Source of the DNA: Opisthocomus hoazin | Taxonomy: Eukaryota; Chordata; Aves; Opisthocomiformes; Opisthocomidae | NCBI RefSeq assembly: GCF_030867145.1 | Contig: NC_134426.1 | Coordinates: forward strand, 1,488,001 to 1,552,000 | Direction of reading: 5' to 3' | DNA length: 64,000 nt | The notes under the pieces: model-generated | Database searches by the model: none | The model's input: the letters and a program-made list of their open reading frames with translations, nothing else | What the model was told of the DNA's origin: nothing | Shown: positions 35,972 through 47,964 of the stretch, piece by piece | Layout: each line of letters begins with the position of its first letter | How positions within the stretch are numbered: the first letter of the stretch is position 1 | Position numbers and translations under genes: made by a program

Positions 35972-36895
35972 TTAAAAGTATCCAACCATTAGTTTCCACA
36001 CTGCATCCTTGAGCTCCTGGTTCCTCATGCTGTAGATGAGGGGGTTCATGACAGGAGGAACCACCGAGTACAGCACTGCCACCACCAGGTCCAGGGACGG
36101 GGAGGAGACGGAGGGAGTCTTCAGGTAGGCAAATGTACCGATACTCATAAACAGAGACACCACAGCCAGGTGAGGGAGGCATGTGGAAAAGGCTTTGCAT
36201 CGTCCGTGCTGAGAGGGAATGCTCATCACGGCCTTGAAGATCTGCACATAGGATAGCACAATGAAAACAAAACACCCAAAAGATAAACAGGCACTAAGCA
36301 CAAGGACCCCAAGTTCCCTGAGGTAGGATTCTGAGCAGGCAAGCTTGAGGAGCTGGGGGATTTCACAGAAGAATTGCTCCACAGAATTGCCTTGGCAGAG
36401 TGGTACTGAAAATGTACTGGCCGTGTGCAGCACAGCATCAAGAATCCCACTGCCCCAGGCAGCTGCTGCCATGTGGACACAAGCTCTGCTTCCCAGGAGG
36501 GTCCCGTAGTGCAGGGGTTTGCAGATGGCAATGTAGCGGTCATAGGCCATGACCGTAAGCAGATAAAACTCTGATGAAATGAAAAAGACAAATAGAAAGA
36601 CTTGGGCAGCACACCCCCAGTAGGAGATGGCCCTGGTATTCCAGAGGGAATTGGTTATCGCATTGGGCAGAGTCGTGGAGGTGGAACCCAGGTCGATGAG
36701 GGAGAGGTTGAGGAGGAAGAAGTACATGGGGGTGTGGAGATGGTGGTCGCAGGCTATGGCAGTGATGATGAGTCCATTGCCCAGGACGGCAGCCAGGTAG
36801 ATGACCAGTAAGAGCCAGAAGTGCAAGAGCTGCAGCTCCCGTGTGTCTGCGAATGCCAGAAGGAGGAACTGGGTGATGGAGCTGTCGTTGGTCAT
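35972..36895 (-). CDS. Olfactory receptor, OR14-like, intact single-exon gene (307 aa)
   Basis: Odorant-sensing class A GPCR that would signal through G-olf in olfactory neuron cilia. The ATG at 36895 gives MTNDSSITQF with an N-glycosylation sequon at Asn3. Hallmarks in order: the TM1 GN pair in LGNGLII, HTPMYFFLLNLSLIDL (loop 1/TM2), MAYDRYIAICKPLHY at the end of TM3, a Cys-rich second extracellular loop, SYVQIFKAV (TM5), KAFSTCLPHLAVV (TM6), and PVMNPLIYSMRNQELKDA (TM7/C-terminus). Length and all motifs fit a working receptor, with no frameshift. The sequence type matches the OR14 clade that is greatly expanded in birds. Its close relative at 53.3 kb lies in an inverted duplicate of this locus. 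The ligand cannot be deduced. Confidence 0.95.
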   Translation of the reverse strand: MTNDSSITQFLLLAFADTRELQLLHFWLLLVIYLAAVLGNGLIITAIACDHHLHTPMYFFLLNLSLIDLGSTSTTLPNAITNSLWNTRAISYWGCAAQVFLFVFFISSEFYLLTVMAYDRYIAICKPLHYGTLLGSRACVHMAAAAWGSGILDAVLHTASTFSVPLCQGNSVEQFFCEIPQLLKLACSESYLRELGVLVLSACLSFGCFVFIVLSYVQIFKAVMSIPSQHGRCKAFSTCLPHLAVVSLFMSIGTFAYLKTPSVSSPSLDLVVAVLYSVVPPVMNPLIYSMRNQELKDAVWKLMVGYF

Positions 36896-39800
36896 TTGCT
36901 TCCTCTATGCATGAGATCCTGTTTCTAGAGGAAGAATCAGTGAAGAGTTAGGGCAGACTTCTCGGAGGAAAATCAAAGCTATTCTCCTAGAATCTCACCC
37001 TGCTTCCTACACACCCCATTCCTTTTCACAAAGCCCTTCCTTCAGCTCTGTGGCTGCAGCTCTGGTTGATGCTGGCAGAGTATACCAGGAGGAGCAGGAT
37101 CTCTTCCCATGGGCTGCCAAGGAGCCAGCTCTGCTCTGCAGCGGTGGGTTCATGGGCATGGTGGCACAAGGGTTCATGGCCATTGTGGGCCAAGGTCCAG
37201 ACCTGGTGTGAGACTTTGCCAGAGGAATCTGCTCTTATTGCAGAAGGGATTTTCAGCATCTGCACGGCCAGTGCTAAGGAATGGGGATGGCAGAAGGCAG
37301 TCTCAGAGGTTTTGGGTTCCTACAGCTTCCCTCATGTCACCTTAGGGGTGTGTTTTGATGTCAGAAACTCTCAGCATTCCTACTGCACTTCTGGAGAAGA
37401 GAGGGAGTCTTGTGAGGTGTAAAAATTGCTTGTGGCTTAGTGCAGAAGGAGGGCAGCTGGTCTGTCCCTCTGAGTTGTTCTGAGCTGCCCTGGGCTTATT
37501 CTTCATGAGGTGGATAATGAGCACACTCCTGTGTTATCCAGGAAAACAACCAGATGCTACAGAGAAGAGAGGGATCCAGTGCAGACCGCTAAATGTCTCA
37601 CCCTTTTTCAGGGTCTCAGCACCTCACTTCTAGCCAAGGACATGGCTCATTTTACCAACCCGACAGGATTTCCTCCCCTGTAGCATCTCCGAGCTTCTCC
37701 ATGGGGCTTGCACATAACAAAAGGGTGTGAGAGGACAGGTTGGCATTGTGGAGGGCAGCTCACAGCTTGGAAGGACACATCAAGGAGATAGCCAAGTGTT
37801 CTAAGGATAGCATCTGGTGAAGGGAAAATTAGCTGATCCTCCAGCCCCACAGACTGCGGTGCCCACAGCCCCACAGGGGAGATGAAAGCTGGGGCATTTG
37901 TTCCCATGGAGTCACCTGCAGGAATGGAGCCAAAAGATCAGCCTGTGATGCTGCAGGTGAATCTCCAGCTCCCTAAAGAAGCTGACAGAAACAATGAAAT
38001 TAGAACAGCAATAACACAGGCAAGTGGAGAAACAACCAAATATGCAGGGAGGGTCTGGCTGAGAGAAGCCAGGGCAGAAGCAACCGGGCCCTCAGCACAG
38101 CGTTACCCGTACCCAGCTGTGCACGCCGCCTCCCAGACACCAACATTGCTGGGCAGTTGAGCTCTGAGCCCCTATGACCTGCAGAAGAGAAATGGACACG
38201 TGACTGGAGAGCTGTCCCATGGCTCTGCTGGAGCTCTGCTGCAGAGGAGAGGTGGTTCATGGCTTGGAGCCCACAGCCCTGAGGGAAGAGGCTTTGGTGG
38301 CTGTGAGAGGAGGCAAGGGGGCTTGCTCAGAGGAAGGACTCTGCACCGGAGGGGATGATGCAGATTTTTCTCACATCTCCCTCCCACAACATTTCTGCTT
38401 TTCCTTTCCTGTCTTTTCCTGATCATAATCCTGCTACCTGGAGATTTTCCTCCTGGGAGGTATTTCCCTGTCCCCTGTCTTTACCTGTCAGTGCTCACAT
38501 CCCACCCCCTGTGCACTCACCCTGGCCCTACAGAAACCTGCCTGTTTGCAGGGCGCTGTCTGGGAGCCCGTTCCTGTTTGCAGGTTGAAAGCAGGACAGG
38601 TGAGATTCAGCCTGATGGGTCCAGGAAAGGTGATGCTGGTGCTGTCCATAGGCAGAGGGTGCTTTAGGAGGCTCCTATCAGAGTTACTGATCACTCGCTA
38701 AGGAGTCTCAGTGACTGCTTCAAAGCTGACAGCTCCTTTTCCATTTATCCCTTTTCCACTGCCCCCCCTCCTAAAACAGGAAACTGAAAACACAAATTCA
38801 GGAAATTTTCATTAATTTTATGCAATCCGTGCCATGACCTTCTCCTTGAATGAGCCCTTCAGAAAAAGCCTGTGGGTGAACTGGAGCTGTGAGCAGCCCT
38901 GACCCATGGAGCAGTCTCCTGGTAGGAGAAAAAACCTGCCCTACCAGGGATCACTTCTTCGACCCACAGATTCTCCCCACAGCACCATGACGAGCTCCCT
39001 GGGAAGGCTGAGCACTGACCCCAGCATACAGACTCCTGTGGTAAAGGGGCCCTGCTCTGCAGGACCATCCTGGGCACCCCTGGCTGCACATCCAGCTTAA
39101 CATCCTACCAGTAATCCCTGGAGAAGGGGGGCATCCAGTCAGCATGCCCTACTCCTCTGATGGCAGGGCAGGGCAAAACGTCTCAGGAACATGTCTTCCT
39201 CCTCTATGCCTTAGAAGCTGTGACAATCCTCCACAAAGATCCTGTAGGCTGTAGGATGTGCCAGCTTTTGAAGATCCCTCCAGCAGCTGCAGATTCACTG
39301 CCCTGCTTCCAGGGACTTCATTTCACAGGTTGTGAAGATTTCTCTCCCAGTGAGCTCTCAGCATCCTCCCATGCCACGCTGCCTTTAACCCCTCTCTGCC
39401 TCACTCCTCTGCCCTCGCTGCCTGCAGGCAGTGCCCTCAGCCCTACTGTGCTTTGCAGAGGAGCTACTCCTGGGCACAGCTGTCTCTTTGAAGTGTTCCC
39501 TGTTGCCATGAGCTCCCTCCATCCCAGGAGCCCAGCCCAGCTCAGCAGCAGAGGACCAGCTCAAGGTGGCTCTTTCTCTGCCCACTCTGGGCTCCCTTGT
39601 GGTGTTTCTGGGTCTCCAGAGATACTGCTGTGAAACAGGCTGAAGTCATCACTGACATCACTCTCCCTCCCTCTGCTGGGGAGAACAACTTCTTTCTAGC
39701 AATGTCACTTCTCCTTATCACATTTAAGACAACTGAACCTGCAATTATTTCTGTGTCCAGCACTGTTGATGGATGTAATCAGCCTGAGTCCTGTGGCACA
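36896..39800. repeat. Upstream DNA of the OR module, inverted copy of 50.35-53.28 kb
   Basis: The plus strand here matches the minus strand of 50.35-53.28 kb through many ordered blocks. One example is GTTACCCGTACCCAGCTG (38102), which corresponds to the complement of CAGCTGGGTATGGGTAAC (52080). Another is the 39.55-39.64 kb block, which matches the complement of 50.52-50.61 kb. No protein-coding gene was recognised. It may hold the receptor's 5' UTR exons and promoter. Confidence 0.75.
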
Positions 39801-40374
39801 GGGAGAGGTCTGTCCCATCTTTATCCAGTAGATGTAGGCAGTGCTTCTCCCACATCCTTTAGTTATGTCTTTGACGATACATTCAAAGAACAGATCAATA
39901 ATTATCCCAGGCTTTTCCATAGCCAAGCACATTTTCAGAAACACCTTGTCCTTCCTGGTGATCAGCTTCACCTGCACCATAGGCCCCCCAAGGCTGCAGG
40001 GACACCAGAGACAGCAAAAGCCTCTCCTGGCAGGGATGCAGAGTCCAGCCCTGCATCTCTCTGCTCCTGAGGGATCATCAGGTTTTTCTCTCGTTAGGGA
40101 GTCCTCATTTCCTCTTTACGTCGCCATCTGACCTCCACACCAGCATGCACTAAAGCAAAGCTTTGCTTGCATGGGACCTTGGGCACTTGGGAACACCTTT
40201 CATTGTTTCATGTCTGAGCCTGCTCCTGGTGCCATGGCTGAAGTCCAGCACACCTCTGTTCTGACATAAAGAACCTATAATAGGGTGAGGGAGGGTCCTA
40301 ATTCTTATTTAGCCAGCCTGAGGAAGTCTTGCGATCAAAGGCCTCACATCTTACTGGGGACTTTAATGACCCGG

Positions 40375-40720
40375 TGTATTGGGTTTCCATGGCAAGGCTT
40401 TGGTAGTGGTGAGGGGAGCTGCAGAGGTGGTTTAGGTGAGAAGAGAGCAACAGCTGCTTGTTGGACATAGCAGGTTTCTGTTGCCTCCAAAATGCACCAG
40501 CCACTGCCCAAACCTGAGCCAGTAAGCAATTGCAGTGGCCCTTCTCTGATAGCCTACTGGAGAAAGGACAAAAGAGAGTGGGCAGCAGCTGTAAAAGAGA
40601 AGAATGAGAGAAACAACCCTGCAGACACCAAGGTGAGCAAAGAAGGAGGGGGAGTGAGAGAGAGGTTTGGTAGGGAGCTGGCAGCCAAGAGTCAGCTGAC
40701 TCCCATGACATTCACAGGAC
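40375..40720 (+). mobile_element. Avian LTR fragment
   Basis: Starts TGTATTGGGTTTCCATGGCAAGG, followed by GGTAGTGGTGAGGGGAGCTGCAG and CCAAACCTGAGCCAGTAAGCA. This is the order of a familiar bird LTR family. The right end is uncertain. Confidence 0.5.
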
Positions 40721-40759
40721 AGCAGAGTGCAAATGCTCCTTTATGTGTCTGGAGGCTCT

Positions 40760-41420
40760 TTGCATCAGCTTTTTAGCACACATGGACCAACAAACGGGAT
40801 GTTCACCGGGATCTGAAAACCTGTGTCATCCTGGTCAGCCTTGGCTCCACTAGCAAAGCCATAGTGGAGTCTCAGCTCCCAAAGGGAGTGCAGAAGGAGA
40901 GCAGCAGAGTGCATATGCCAGGTCTCAGAGTGGCAGACTTTGGCCAAGACCGGGAACTTCCAATGGGCAGTGTCACTGAAGGGCAGCAGAATTCAGTGCA
41001 ACTGCTTTCAAGGACAACATTCTCTAAACCCATAAAGGGTACAAGCTGATACTCCAGCAACCAAGGGGACCTCTCAGGACACCAGCTACGCTAAACAGGC
41101 AACATGTCAGGAAGCTCCATGGAAAAAGGGAAGCAGAGAGGGTGTGGACAGAGGATCTCACTTCCAAGGAGGAATGTAGACATAAGGAGGGTTTTAGGAA
41201 AGCAAAAGCTCCCCAGGAGTTAACATTTGCAAGGGAGTCCAAGGGCATCAAAGTGATGAAGAGCAGGTGTAGATCTGTCTGAGGAACTCTTTGTCCTCTT
41301 TGACTCTGTCTTCACCCACAAGTTCTCCCAACCCTTGGTGCCCTGAAGCCGGATTCTGGAGGAGAACAACCAGCAGTGGCTGTGGATCACTCCAGGGGCT
41401 ATTGAGCAAGGTTTTTTTGG
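40760..41420 (+). mobile_element. Old CR1 fragment spanning the endonuclease-RT linker
   Basis: Worn CR1 phrases: GGATCTCACTTCCAAGGAGGAATG (41151), GGTTTTAGGAAAGCAAAAGCTCC (41190), and CTTTGACTCTGTCTTCACC (41297), in the order expected of the linker region. It has no intact frame. Confidence 0.5.
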
Positions 41421-41869
41421 ATTGCTGGGTACCAAAATCAAATCAGGTTGGATCGCCCCTGCACTTGTCCTGTTCATTGTGAGATTCAGCCTAGACTTCT
41501 TCACCTGGCTTCTTCTGTAATATTATTACTGTACAGCTATGACAGCATAAAGCTACAGTACCATACCCTTATGTCATACTGCAACAGCAATCATACGTGA
41601 GTTGCAAGGAAAAAAAAATCACAAACTACAATTCTTCTAGGAAAAATGCCACTCCAGTTTCCAGCGGGCAGCCATCCAGACAAGGTAGACAGTTAGATCG
41701 TGCTTCCAGTTCGTTTGAAGGGACTTCTAAGTCATTTTTACAGGAGGTGTGCAGAAACTTCTCTTGCCAGGATTAGAGGGGCCCTGCCTCAAGCCAGGTG
41801 GAGGAAAGCGACAACCGCATTTATTGGATGGTGTGGATTTGGTGGCCTGGCACATCAGATCCACAAGAG

Positions 41870-42890
41870 TAGAAAGCTCTAGTGGACACTGGTGCACAGT
41901 GTATTTTAATGCCATCAGATTTCCAAGGGTCAGAGTCCATTTGCATTTCTGGAGTGACAGGGGGGTCCCAAGAGCTGAGTGTACTGGAGGCTGAAGTGAG
42001 CCTCACTGGGCAGGAGTGGTAGAAGCACCCCATCGTAACTGGCCCCGAGGCTCCGTGCATCCTTGGGATAGACTATCTTAGGAGAGGGTATTTCAAGGAC
42101 CCAAGTGGTTATCGCTGGGCTTTTGGCATAGCTGCTTTGGAGACGGAAGAAATTCAACAGCTGTCCATTTTGCCTGGTCTCTCGGAGGGTCCTTCCGTTG
42201 TGGGGTTGCTGAGGGTTGAAGAACAACAGGTGCCAATCACTACAACAACAGTGCACCGGCGAAAATACCACACCAACCAAGACTCCCTTAAACCCATTCA
42301 TCAGCTGATCCGCCAGCTGGAGAGTCAAGGAGTGATCAGCAAAACTCACTCACGCTTTAATAGTCCCATAAGGCCAGTGAGAAAATCTCCTGGAGAGTGG
42401 AGACTGACAATAGACTACCGTGGCCTGAATGAAGTCACAGCACTGCTGAGTGCTGCCGTGCCAGACATGCTAGAACTTCAATATCAGCTGGAGTCAAAGG
42501 CAGCCAAGTGGTACGCTACAATTGACATCGCTAATGCATTCTTCTCCATCCCTTTGGCAGCAGAGTGCAGGCCACAGTTTGCTTTCCCTTGGAGGGGTGT
42601 TCAGGACACCTGGAATCAGCTGCCCTGACATTGACTAATCCAGACTGTGTTGGAAAGGAGTGAAGCTCCAGAACATCTGCTGTACGTCAATGACATCAGC
42701 ATATGGGGCAATACAGCAGAAGAATTTTTTGAGAAAGGAGAGAAAATAATACAAATCCTTCTGAAAGCCAGTTGTGCCATAAATGGAAGCAAAGTCAAGG
42801 GACCTGCTCAAGACATCCTATTTTTGGGATTAAAGTTGCAAGAAGGGCATCTTCAGATAAGAAAGGACGTGATCAACAAGAGCTAGGCCA
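41870..42890 (+). pseudogene. ERV-L type endogenous retrovirus pol remnant (protease + reverse transcriptase)
   Basis: Old retroviral copy. Around 41880-42130 is an aspartic-protease-like stretch that retains a D-T-G triad but is frameshifted. From 42137 to 42628 a 163-residue frame carries the start of the reverse transcriptase (WRLTIDYRGLNEV, then YATIDIANAFFSI with the first catalytic Asp). A gap follows at about 42628-42650. 42647-42886 carries the following part, in which the usual YxDD catalytic box reads YVND, so the active site is lost. RNase H, integrase, gag and env were not found. A younger solo LTR sits just beyond at 42911. Confidence 0.8.
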
Positions 42891-42910
42891 CAAACCCCAG
42901 GTGAGCACAG

Positions 42911-43327
42911 TGTTTTGGTTTCGGCTGCCGCCGGCAACAAAAGTGCCACGCGGCCGCCCCTCCCCCCGCTGCGGTGCGGAGGAGAATGAAAAGAAAGAGG
43001 CAGAAACAGGTGGGTCGGGATGAGGGCAGTTTAACAGAACAGCAAACAGAGGGAAACAGGAACAACAACGATACAAATAAGGAGAAAACACAACAACGAA
43101 CTGCACGACCCAGGCAGCTGCTCTCCCGCACAGCACCGGCGCCGCGTCCCCCCAAGCCACGAGTGAGTTCCCGCCACGCCGCCCCCCCCCACCGGAACCC
43201 AGCGTGACGTCACATGGTATGGAATACCGGGCTCTGTTTGGCCAGGTGGGGTCAGGCCCCACCCCCCAGCTGTGCCCCTTCCTGGAGTCCGGTGAAAATT
43301 AACCCTGTCCTGGCCAAACCCAGGACA
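42911..43327 (-). mobile_element. Solo LTR with perfect 5-bp target-site duplication
   Basis: 417 bp on the minus strand, from TGTCCTGGGTTTGG to CCAAAACA. CACAG flanks it on both sides (42906-42910 and 43328-43332). The body is GC-rich, with GGTATTCCATACCATGTGACG in U3 and GTTAAACTGCCCTCATC near the polyadenylation region. It belongs to the same family as 25.56-25.96 kb but is much better preserved. The absence of internal sequence means the provirus was lost by LTR-LTR recombination. Confidence 0.92.
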
Positions 43328-43332
43328 CACAG

Positions 43333-44758
43333 GGAGAAAGCTTTAGAGAGCCCTAACCTCTCCAGAGACACACTACAATAGGAAAAGGCACCCAGTCTCC
43401 ATAGGGTTTGCGTATCTTTCCCATTGGGGTGGCTAGAGTTTGCATGCAGCTCTGGATCCTTGTCATCACTGCTCCCTCCCAAAATCTGTCCTTGAATTTC
43501 ACATCTTTCATCTCGAGATCTGTGTGCTGTGATTGAGAGGAACTGGGGCAGAGCACGATGGAACAGTCGTACTGTCTTGGAGGGTTCAATCCCTCTTCTT
43601 GAGTGTCCCTATCACTTTGACAGTGAAGGAGGCTTTTTCTCCACCTTGCAACAGTCTCAGCCCCACTTGAAGAGAAACTCTCAGTGAGTTTATGTCCACT
43701 CCAAAATGGGGCAGAGGGACTGGGAGGCAGGGCAGGGAGAGGCTAGTCTTGTGGAAGGATGGGTGATTTGACATTTTCCACACAGGATATTTCCATAAAT
43801 AGGGGAATGGCTGAAGAAGTCTGGATTGAATTCTGCCTTGAATATAGATGATCTCTTCTGCCACTGTTTATGCAGGAGAGGATACAAGTTTAGCGGCTCA
43901 GCTGCACTGGAGTCAGCTGATGTGGCTGAGCCCAGGCATGACAAGACCACTGACCAGCCCCCACTATGAAATCCCTCCCATGACCAAGTCCAGGGCCTGC
44001 AGTCCTTCAGGGATGTCCCTGACTTGCTCTGGGTCTCCCACAGGCCACAGCTCCTCACAGGTTCAGCCGCTGGCTGCTCTGTCTTTCCAGAGCACATCTC
44101 CATCTACTTGTGTCCACAGCAACTTCTCCACACCCTCTTTGGAAACATCTCTTCCATAGACCCACAGAGCCAATGCAGTGGTCTTCATCCAATTTCCCTT
44201 TCAACCTTCCCTTGACTAGGATGCCTGCAGCATGCAGTCTGCATATGGCTTGTAATGATGAGATTAAGACACTCAGACCAGGTCTTGGTGATTTTGCTCA
44301 TGAAGATTCCTTTTGATTTTAAAGGAAAAGACAATCAGCAAGCAAGTTGTTGTTGGGGTTTAAAATGGGAAAACATAGGGAAAGGATATAAAAGGGTCTG
44401 GTTGAATTTTTGCCAGGTTTCTCTTGAGTACGCTGCCCTGCACTGACTTCTCCCTTCATAGTGGACATGTGCGAATGGTAGTGAACTTCAAGCTGATGAG
44501 CAGGACACAGGGTGTGTATAGCACCAACTGCAGCAGGGCTGCTAATATCAGCATCTGGGTGCTAGCAATGGGGATACCACGGGACTCTGGGTCCAGGTAC
44601 TTGACTGAATGAATATCTGCAGAGGAGCTGGGTCTACCCTTGAGAGGTTTCCCAGCTGGATAAGGCTCTCTAGTTTCCCTCCTGCCTGCCAGGAGCACAT
44701 CCACACTGTGAGAGCTGAGGAGCTCGTGGACAAAAAGTGCAGGGCAAGTTGGCAAAAG
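43333..44758. other. Intergenic; promoter-like TATA at 44386
   Basis: No gene recognised. Bases 43940-44210 resemble, on the minus strand, the LTR-type repeat at 34.3 kb, with weak support. A GATATAAAAGGG sequence at 44384-44395 is a good TATA-box match, but no coding exon follows. Confidence 0.4.
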
Positions 44759-45822
44759 CTGGATTGAGAACTGGCTGAATGGCAGAACTCAGAGGGTTGT
44801 CATCAGCGGCGCTGAGTCTAGTTGGAGGCCGGTAACAAGTGGTGTCCCTCAGGGGTCAGTACTGGGCCCAGTTTTATTTAACTTCTTTATCAACTACCTG
44901 GATGAAGAGTTAGAATGTACCCTCAACAAGTTTGCTGACGACACCAAACTGGGAGGTGTGGTAGATACACCAGCAGGCTGTGCTGCCGTTCAGCGAGACC
45001 TAGATAGGCTGGAAAGTTGGGCAGAGAGGAACCTAATGAGGTTCAACAAGGGCAAATGCAGGGTCCTGCACCTGGGGAGGAACAACCTCATGCACCAGTA
45101 CAGGCTTGGGGTGGACCTGCTGGAGCGCAGTTCTGCGGAGACGGACGTGAGTGTCCTGGTGGACGACAGGTTAACCATGAGCCAGCAGTGTGCCCTGGCT
45201 GCCAAGAAGGCCAATGGCATCCTGGGATGCATTAAAAAGAGTGTGGCCAGCAAGTCGAGGGAGGATCTCCTTCCCCTCTACAGTGCCCTGGTGAGGCCTC
45301 ATCTGGAGTACGGTGTGCAGTTCTGGGCTCCCCAATTCAAGAAAGATGAGGAACTACTGGAGAGAGTCCAGCAGAGGACTACAAAGACGATGAGGGGACT
45401 GGAACATCTCTCCTGCAAGGAGAGGCTGAGGGAGCTGGGCTTGTTCAGCCTGAAGAAGAGAAGGCTGAAAGGGGACCTAATAAATGCTTATAAATATCTG
45501 GAAGGTGAGTGTCAGGAGGATGGGGACAAACTCTTTTCAGTGGTGCCCAGTGACAGGACAAGGGGCAATGGGCACCAACTAAAGCAGAGGAAGTTCCGTC
45601 TGAACATGAAGAAGAACTTCTTCCCTCTGAGGGTGACAGAGCACTGGAACAGGCTGCCCAGGGAGGCTGTGGAGTCTCCTTCTCTGGAGATATTCAAGAC
45701 CCACCTGGACGTGGTCCTGTGCAGCCTGCTGTAGGTGACCCTGTTTGGGCAGGGGGGTTGGACTAGATGTCCCACAGAGGTCCCTTCCAACCCCTACCAT
45801 TCTGTGATTCTGTGATTCTGTG
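44759..45822 (+). mobile_element. CR1 LINE, 3' kilobase
   Basis: Plus-strand 5'-truncated CR1. It begins inside RT and ends in three ATTCTGTG tails at 45799-45822. A 258-aa frame at 44958-45734 covers the RT thumb and C-terminus and ends with a normal stop (…CSLL). The catalytic FADD lies just upstream, at about 44932-44943. Confidence 0.93.
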
Positions 45823-45829
45823 GTCCAAT

Positions 45830-46380
45830 GCACTATTAAGAGTTGACCTTATCCAAGGGACCCGTGACTTAATCTCCATCCATTGCTGGGTTTCGCTTAG
45901 AGTTCTTCCTCTTAGGCACCTGGAATGGGGAGATCTTGCTGAAGAAGACTGAGGCAAAGAGGACACATACAATCTCAGACATATCTACCTCCGCTCTTGC
46001 TGAATTCAGCAGTGGCCACACACCATCTTTGTTTCTGCTTTAACTGTGCTAAAGGAGTACCAGCCCGTTGCTGTGGCCTTGAACTCCCTTGCAAGTGTCA
46101 ACTCCAGCGGAGCGCTGGCTTTTCTAAACCCAAGCACATTTCTGAATTCCTCCTCTGTTTCCACCCTTGCATCCAACTCTTGTATCCTTCTTTTTTTACA
46201 TAGAGCTCCCACATGAGTTTCCCGTTTCCCCAAGTTTCTCTCCCAATAGCTCTGCTTGTTTTCCTGACTATTGACATGCACAGCCTCCTGCTTGAAAGAC
46301 ACCATCTTCAAAGGCCAGATGTCTTGAGCTGTGCTGCCTTTGTGTACTGCTCGCGTGGGCTCCCTCATTAAAAGTTGCAG
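45830..46380 (-). mobile_element. Old CR1 ORF2 fragment (linker/endonuclease)
   Basis: Reverse-strand match to the linker region seen in other old CR1 copies: GACTGAGGCAAAGAGG (45947), GCTGAATTCAGCAGTGGCC (45999), then the block to 46380. It shares this order with 61.14-61.29 kb. Confidence 0.55.
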
Positions 46381-46479
46381 GACTAGGCCAAAGTCTGCTT
46401 ATCTTCATATCGGGCAGTGATATTCTGAGCATAGTGATGCTCACATTGCTATGACACAGGGCAGAAATGCTTCTGTCCT

Positions 46480-47016
46480 TCTGACATTGTTTAATTTTAG
46501 GCTTGACTACTTTGTATAATCAATGCATGTCTTACTAACAATTGTGTCCTTGAAGAGGAGCTAACAGACTGATAAAAGGGGAACATCCAGCCCAGAAGGC
46601 ACTGAAAGCTGGACGATTGCCAAAGAAGCATGAAGTTAACAAAGACTGAGGAAAACTAGGAAAAAGGTAAAGGCGGCAAGGGGAGATTGCAACCACCGAC
46701 TCAATTCAGAACCAAAAAGTCTGCACCTCCCCAGCTTGCGAGTATGCATAGTTAAGCAAGGAAGGAGTAAACTTCTATGACAAGCGTGTAACGTGGTGAA
46801 CCAGTCAGAATGCAATGAGTAATTGCTTTGTTTTGGTAAGAGTATATAGAACTTGTGACTCTGCTAAACATTGTGCTAGCTTTGTGGAATTATCACCTAG
46901 CACCAACATCTACACAAATCTGCAAGAAAGACAACACCTCTGCTCTGTGTGTGTATTGGCGTACTGTGCACTGGGTAAATGACCACACTTTTGGGAGAAC
47001 AATTTGAGGTCTAACA
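46480..47016 (+). mobile_element. Endogenous-retrovirus LTR, probably solo
   Basis: Plus-strand LTR-like unit ending GAGGTCTAACA at 47016. It contains a TATA box (GTATATAGAAC at 46842) with the usual spacing to a downstream pyrimidine-rich region. A related, worn copy is at 18.4-18.7 kb. The 5' end (46480-46543) is uncertain, and I found no clear target duplication. Confidence 0.55.
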
Positions 47017-47029
47017 TCTACTCTCTTTT

Positions 47030-47640
47030 ATTGTCATTCCCCTTGGGAGGTGAGACTCCATTATTTCATGGTCATGGCAGTCAAGGCTGACACAGGTTTT
47101 AACCTCCATGATTAACTCTCCCTTCTTTGTGAGTTGTAGATGCATATCAACATCACCATTGTTGATCAATCTCACAGCTGAGCTGTAAAGACCAGTGTCC
47201 CAAGCTGGGTCTTGACCAAGACCCTCCAGAGACCTCCAGGACAATTTTCATGCTGTTGCGGTCCCCTTCCAGGAAATGCCAAGGTGATTAAAGTCAGCAA
47301 AGGGACATTAATTCATTATCTCCCACCACAATGTCACCTTTACCAGTTTCTCCTCTGAACCTGATCCATAAGGGCTTACCCAAATAGTTCATCCCATAGA
47401 GAAGCTCCACACATCTAAGCAGCTCCTTCACACTGAGGACACCTCCCTCCTGATCTTTCTGGCCTGTCTCTCCTTCTCATCTGTATCCACCCATCACAGC
47501 ACCCCAATCATGTCAGCTGTCTCAGCATGCCTCAGTCGTTCTTCACTCCAGGTGGGATGAAGAGATAGCTTGGGGCCTCCAGCTCCTCCTCCCTGTGCCC
47601 CAGGCTGAGGCCATTGGTGCATGTCTGGGCTGCAGCACCT
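47030..47640 (-). mobile_element. Old CR1 ORF2 fragment (endonuclease side)
   Basis: Reverse-strand CR1 landmarks, diverged: TTCATGGTCATGGCAGTCAAGG (47066), GTGATTAAAGTCAGCAAAGGG (47283), and CTCATCTGTATCCACCCATC (47475). Confidence 0.5.
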
Positions 47641-47964
47641 CAGCTGTGGCCTATCGGGGCGGAGAGCAGACTTACAGAAAGAAACCTGTTACCAAGCGCC
47701 CAAGGCCTTGTGTGTGCAAAGGCTTTGCTTCAGAGCTGAGACATGCTGGAGGGGACGACAGGTGGCAATGTAAAGGAGAAATGAGGTGCCCACAAAGAGA
47801 GCAAACCCTGCTTTGGGCAAGGCCAGGAGAGGGGTATGCTGTCTGCTATGTCTCTGCAGCCCTGGGGGCCTGTGGTGGAGGTGAAGCTGATGTCAGGAAG
47901 GAAGAGATGATGTTGAAAATGTCCTTGGGTGTGGACATCCTGTGATCCAGGCACACCATGAAAA

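Noticed and set aside
37882-38160. 92-codon frame, with a homologous frame at 52039-52317 (minus), as a conserved small protein
   Set aside because: The similarity is explained by the inverted segmental duplication. The frames have no signal, domain or codon bias that points to selection.
44384-44395. TATA-like element as a gene promoter
   Set aside because: No coding exon or first-exon-like open frame follows before the CR1 at 44.76 kb.
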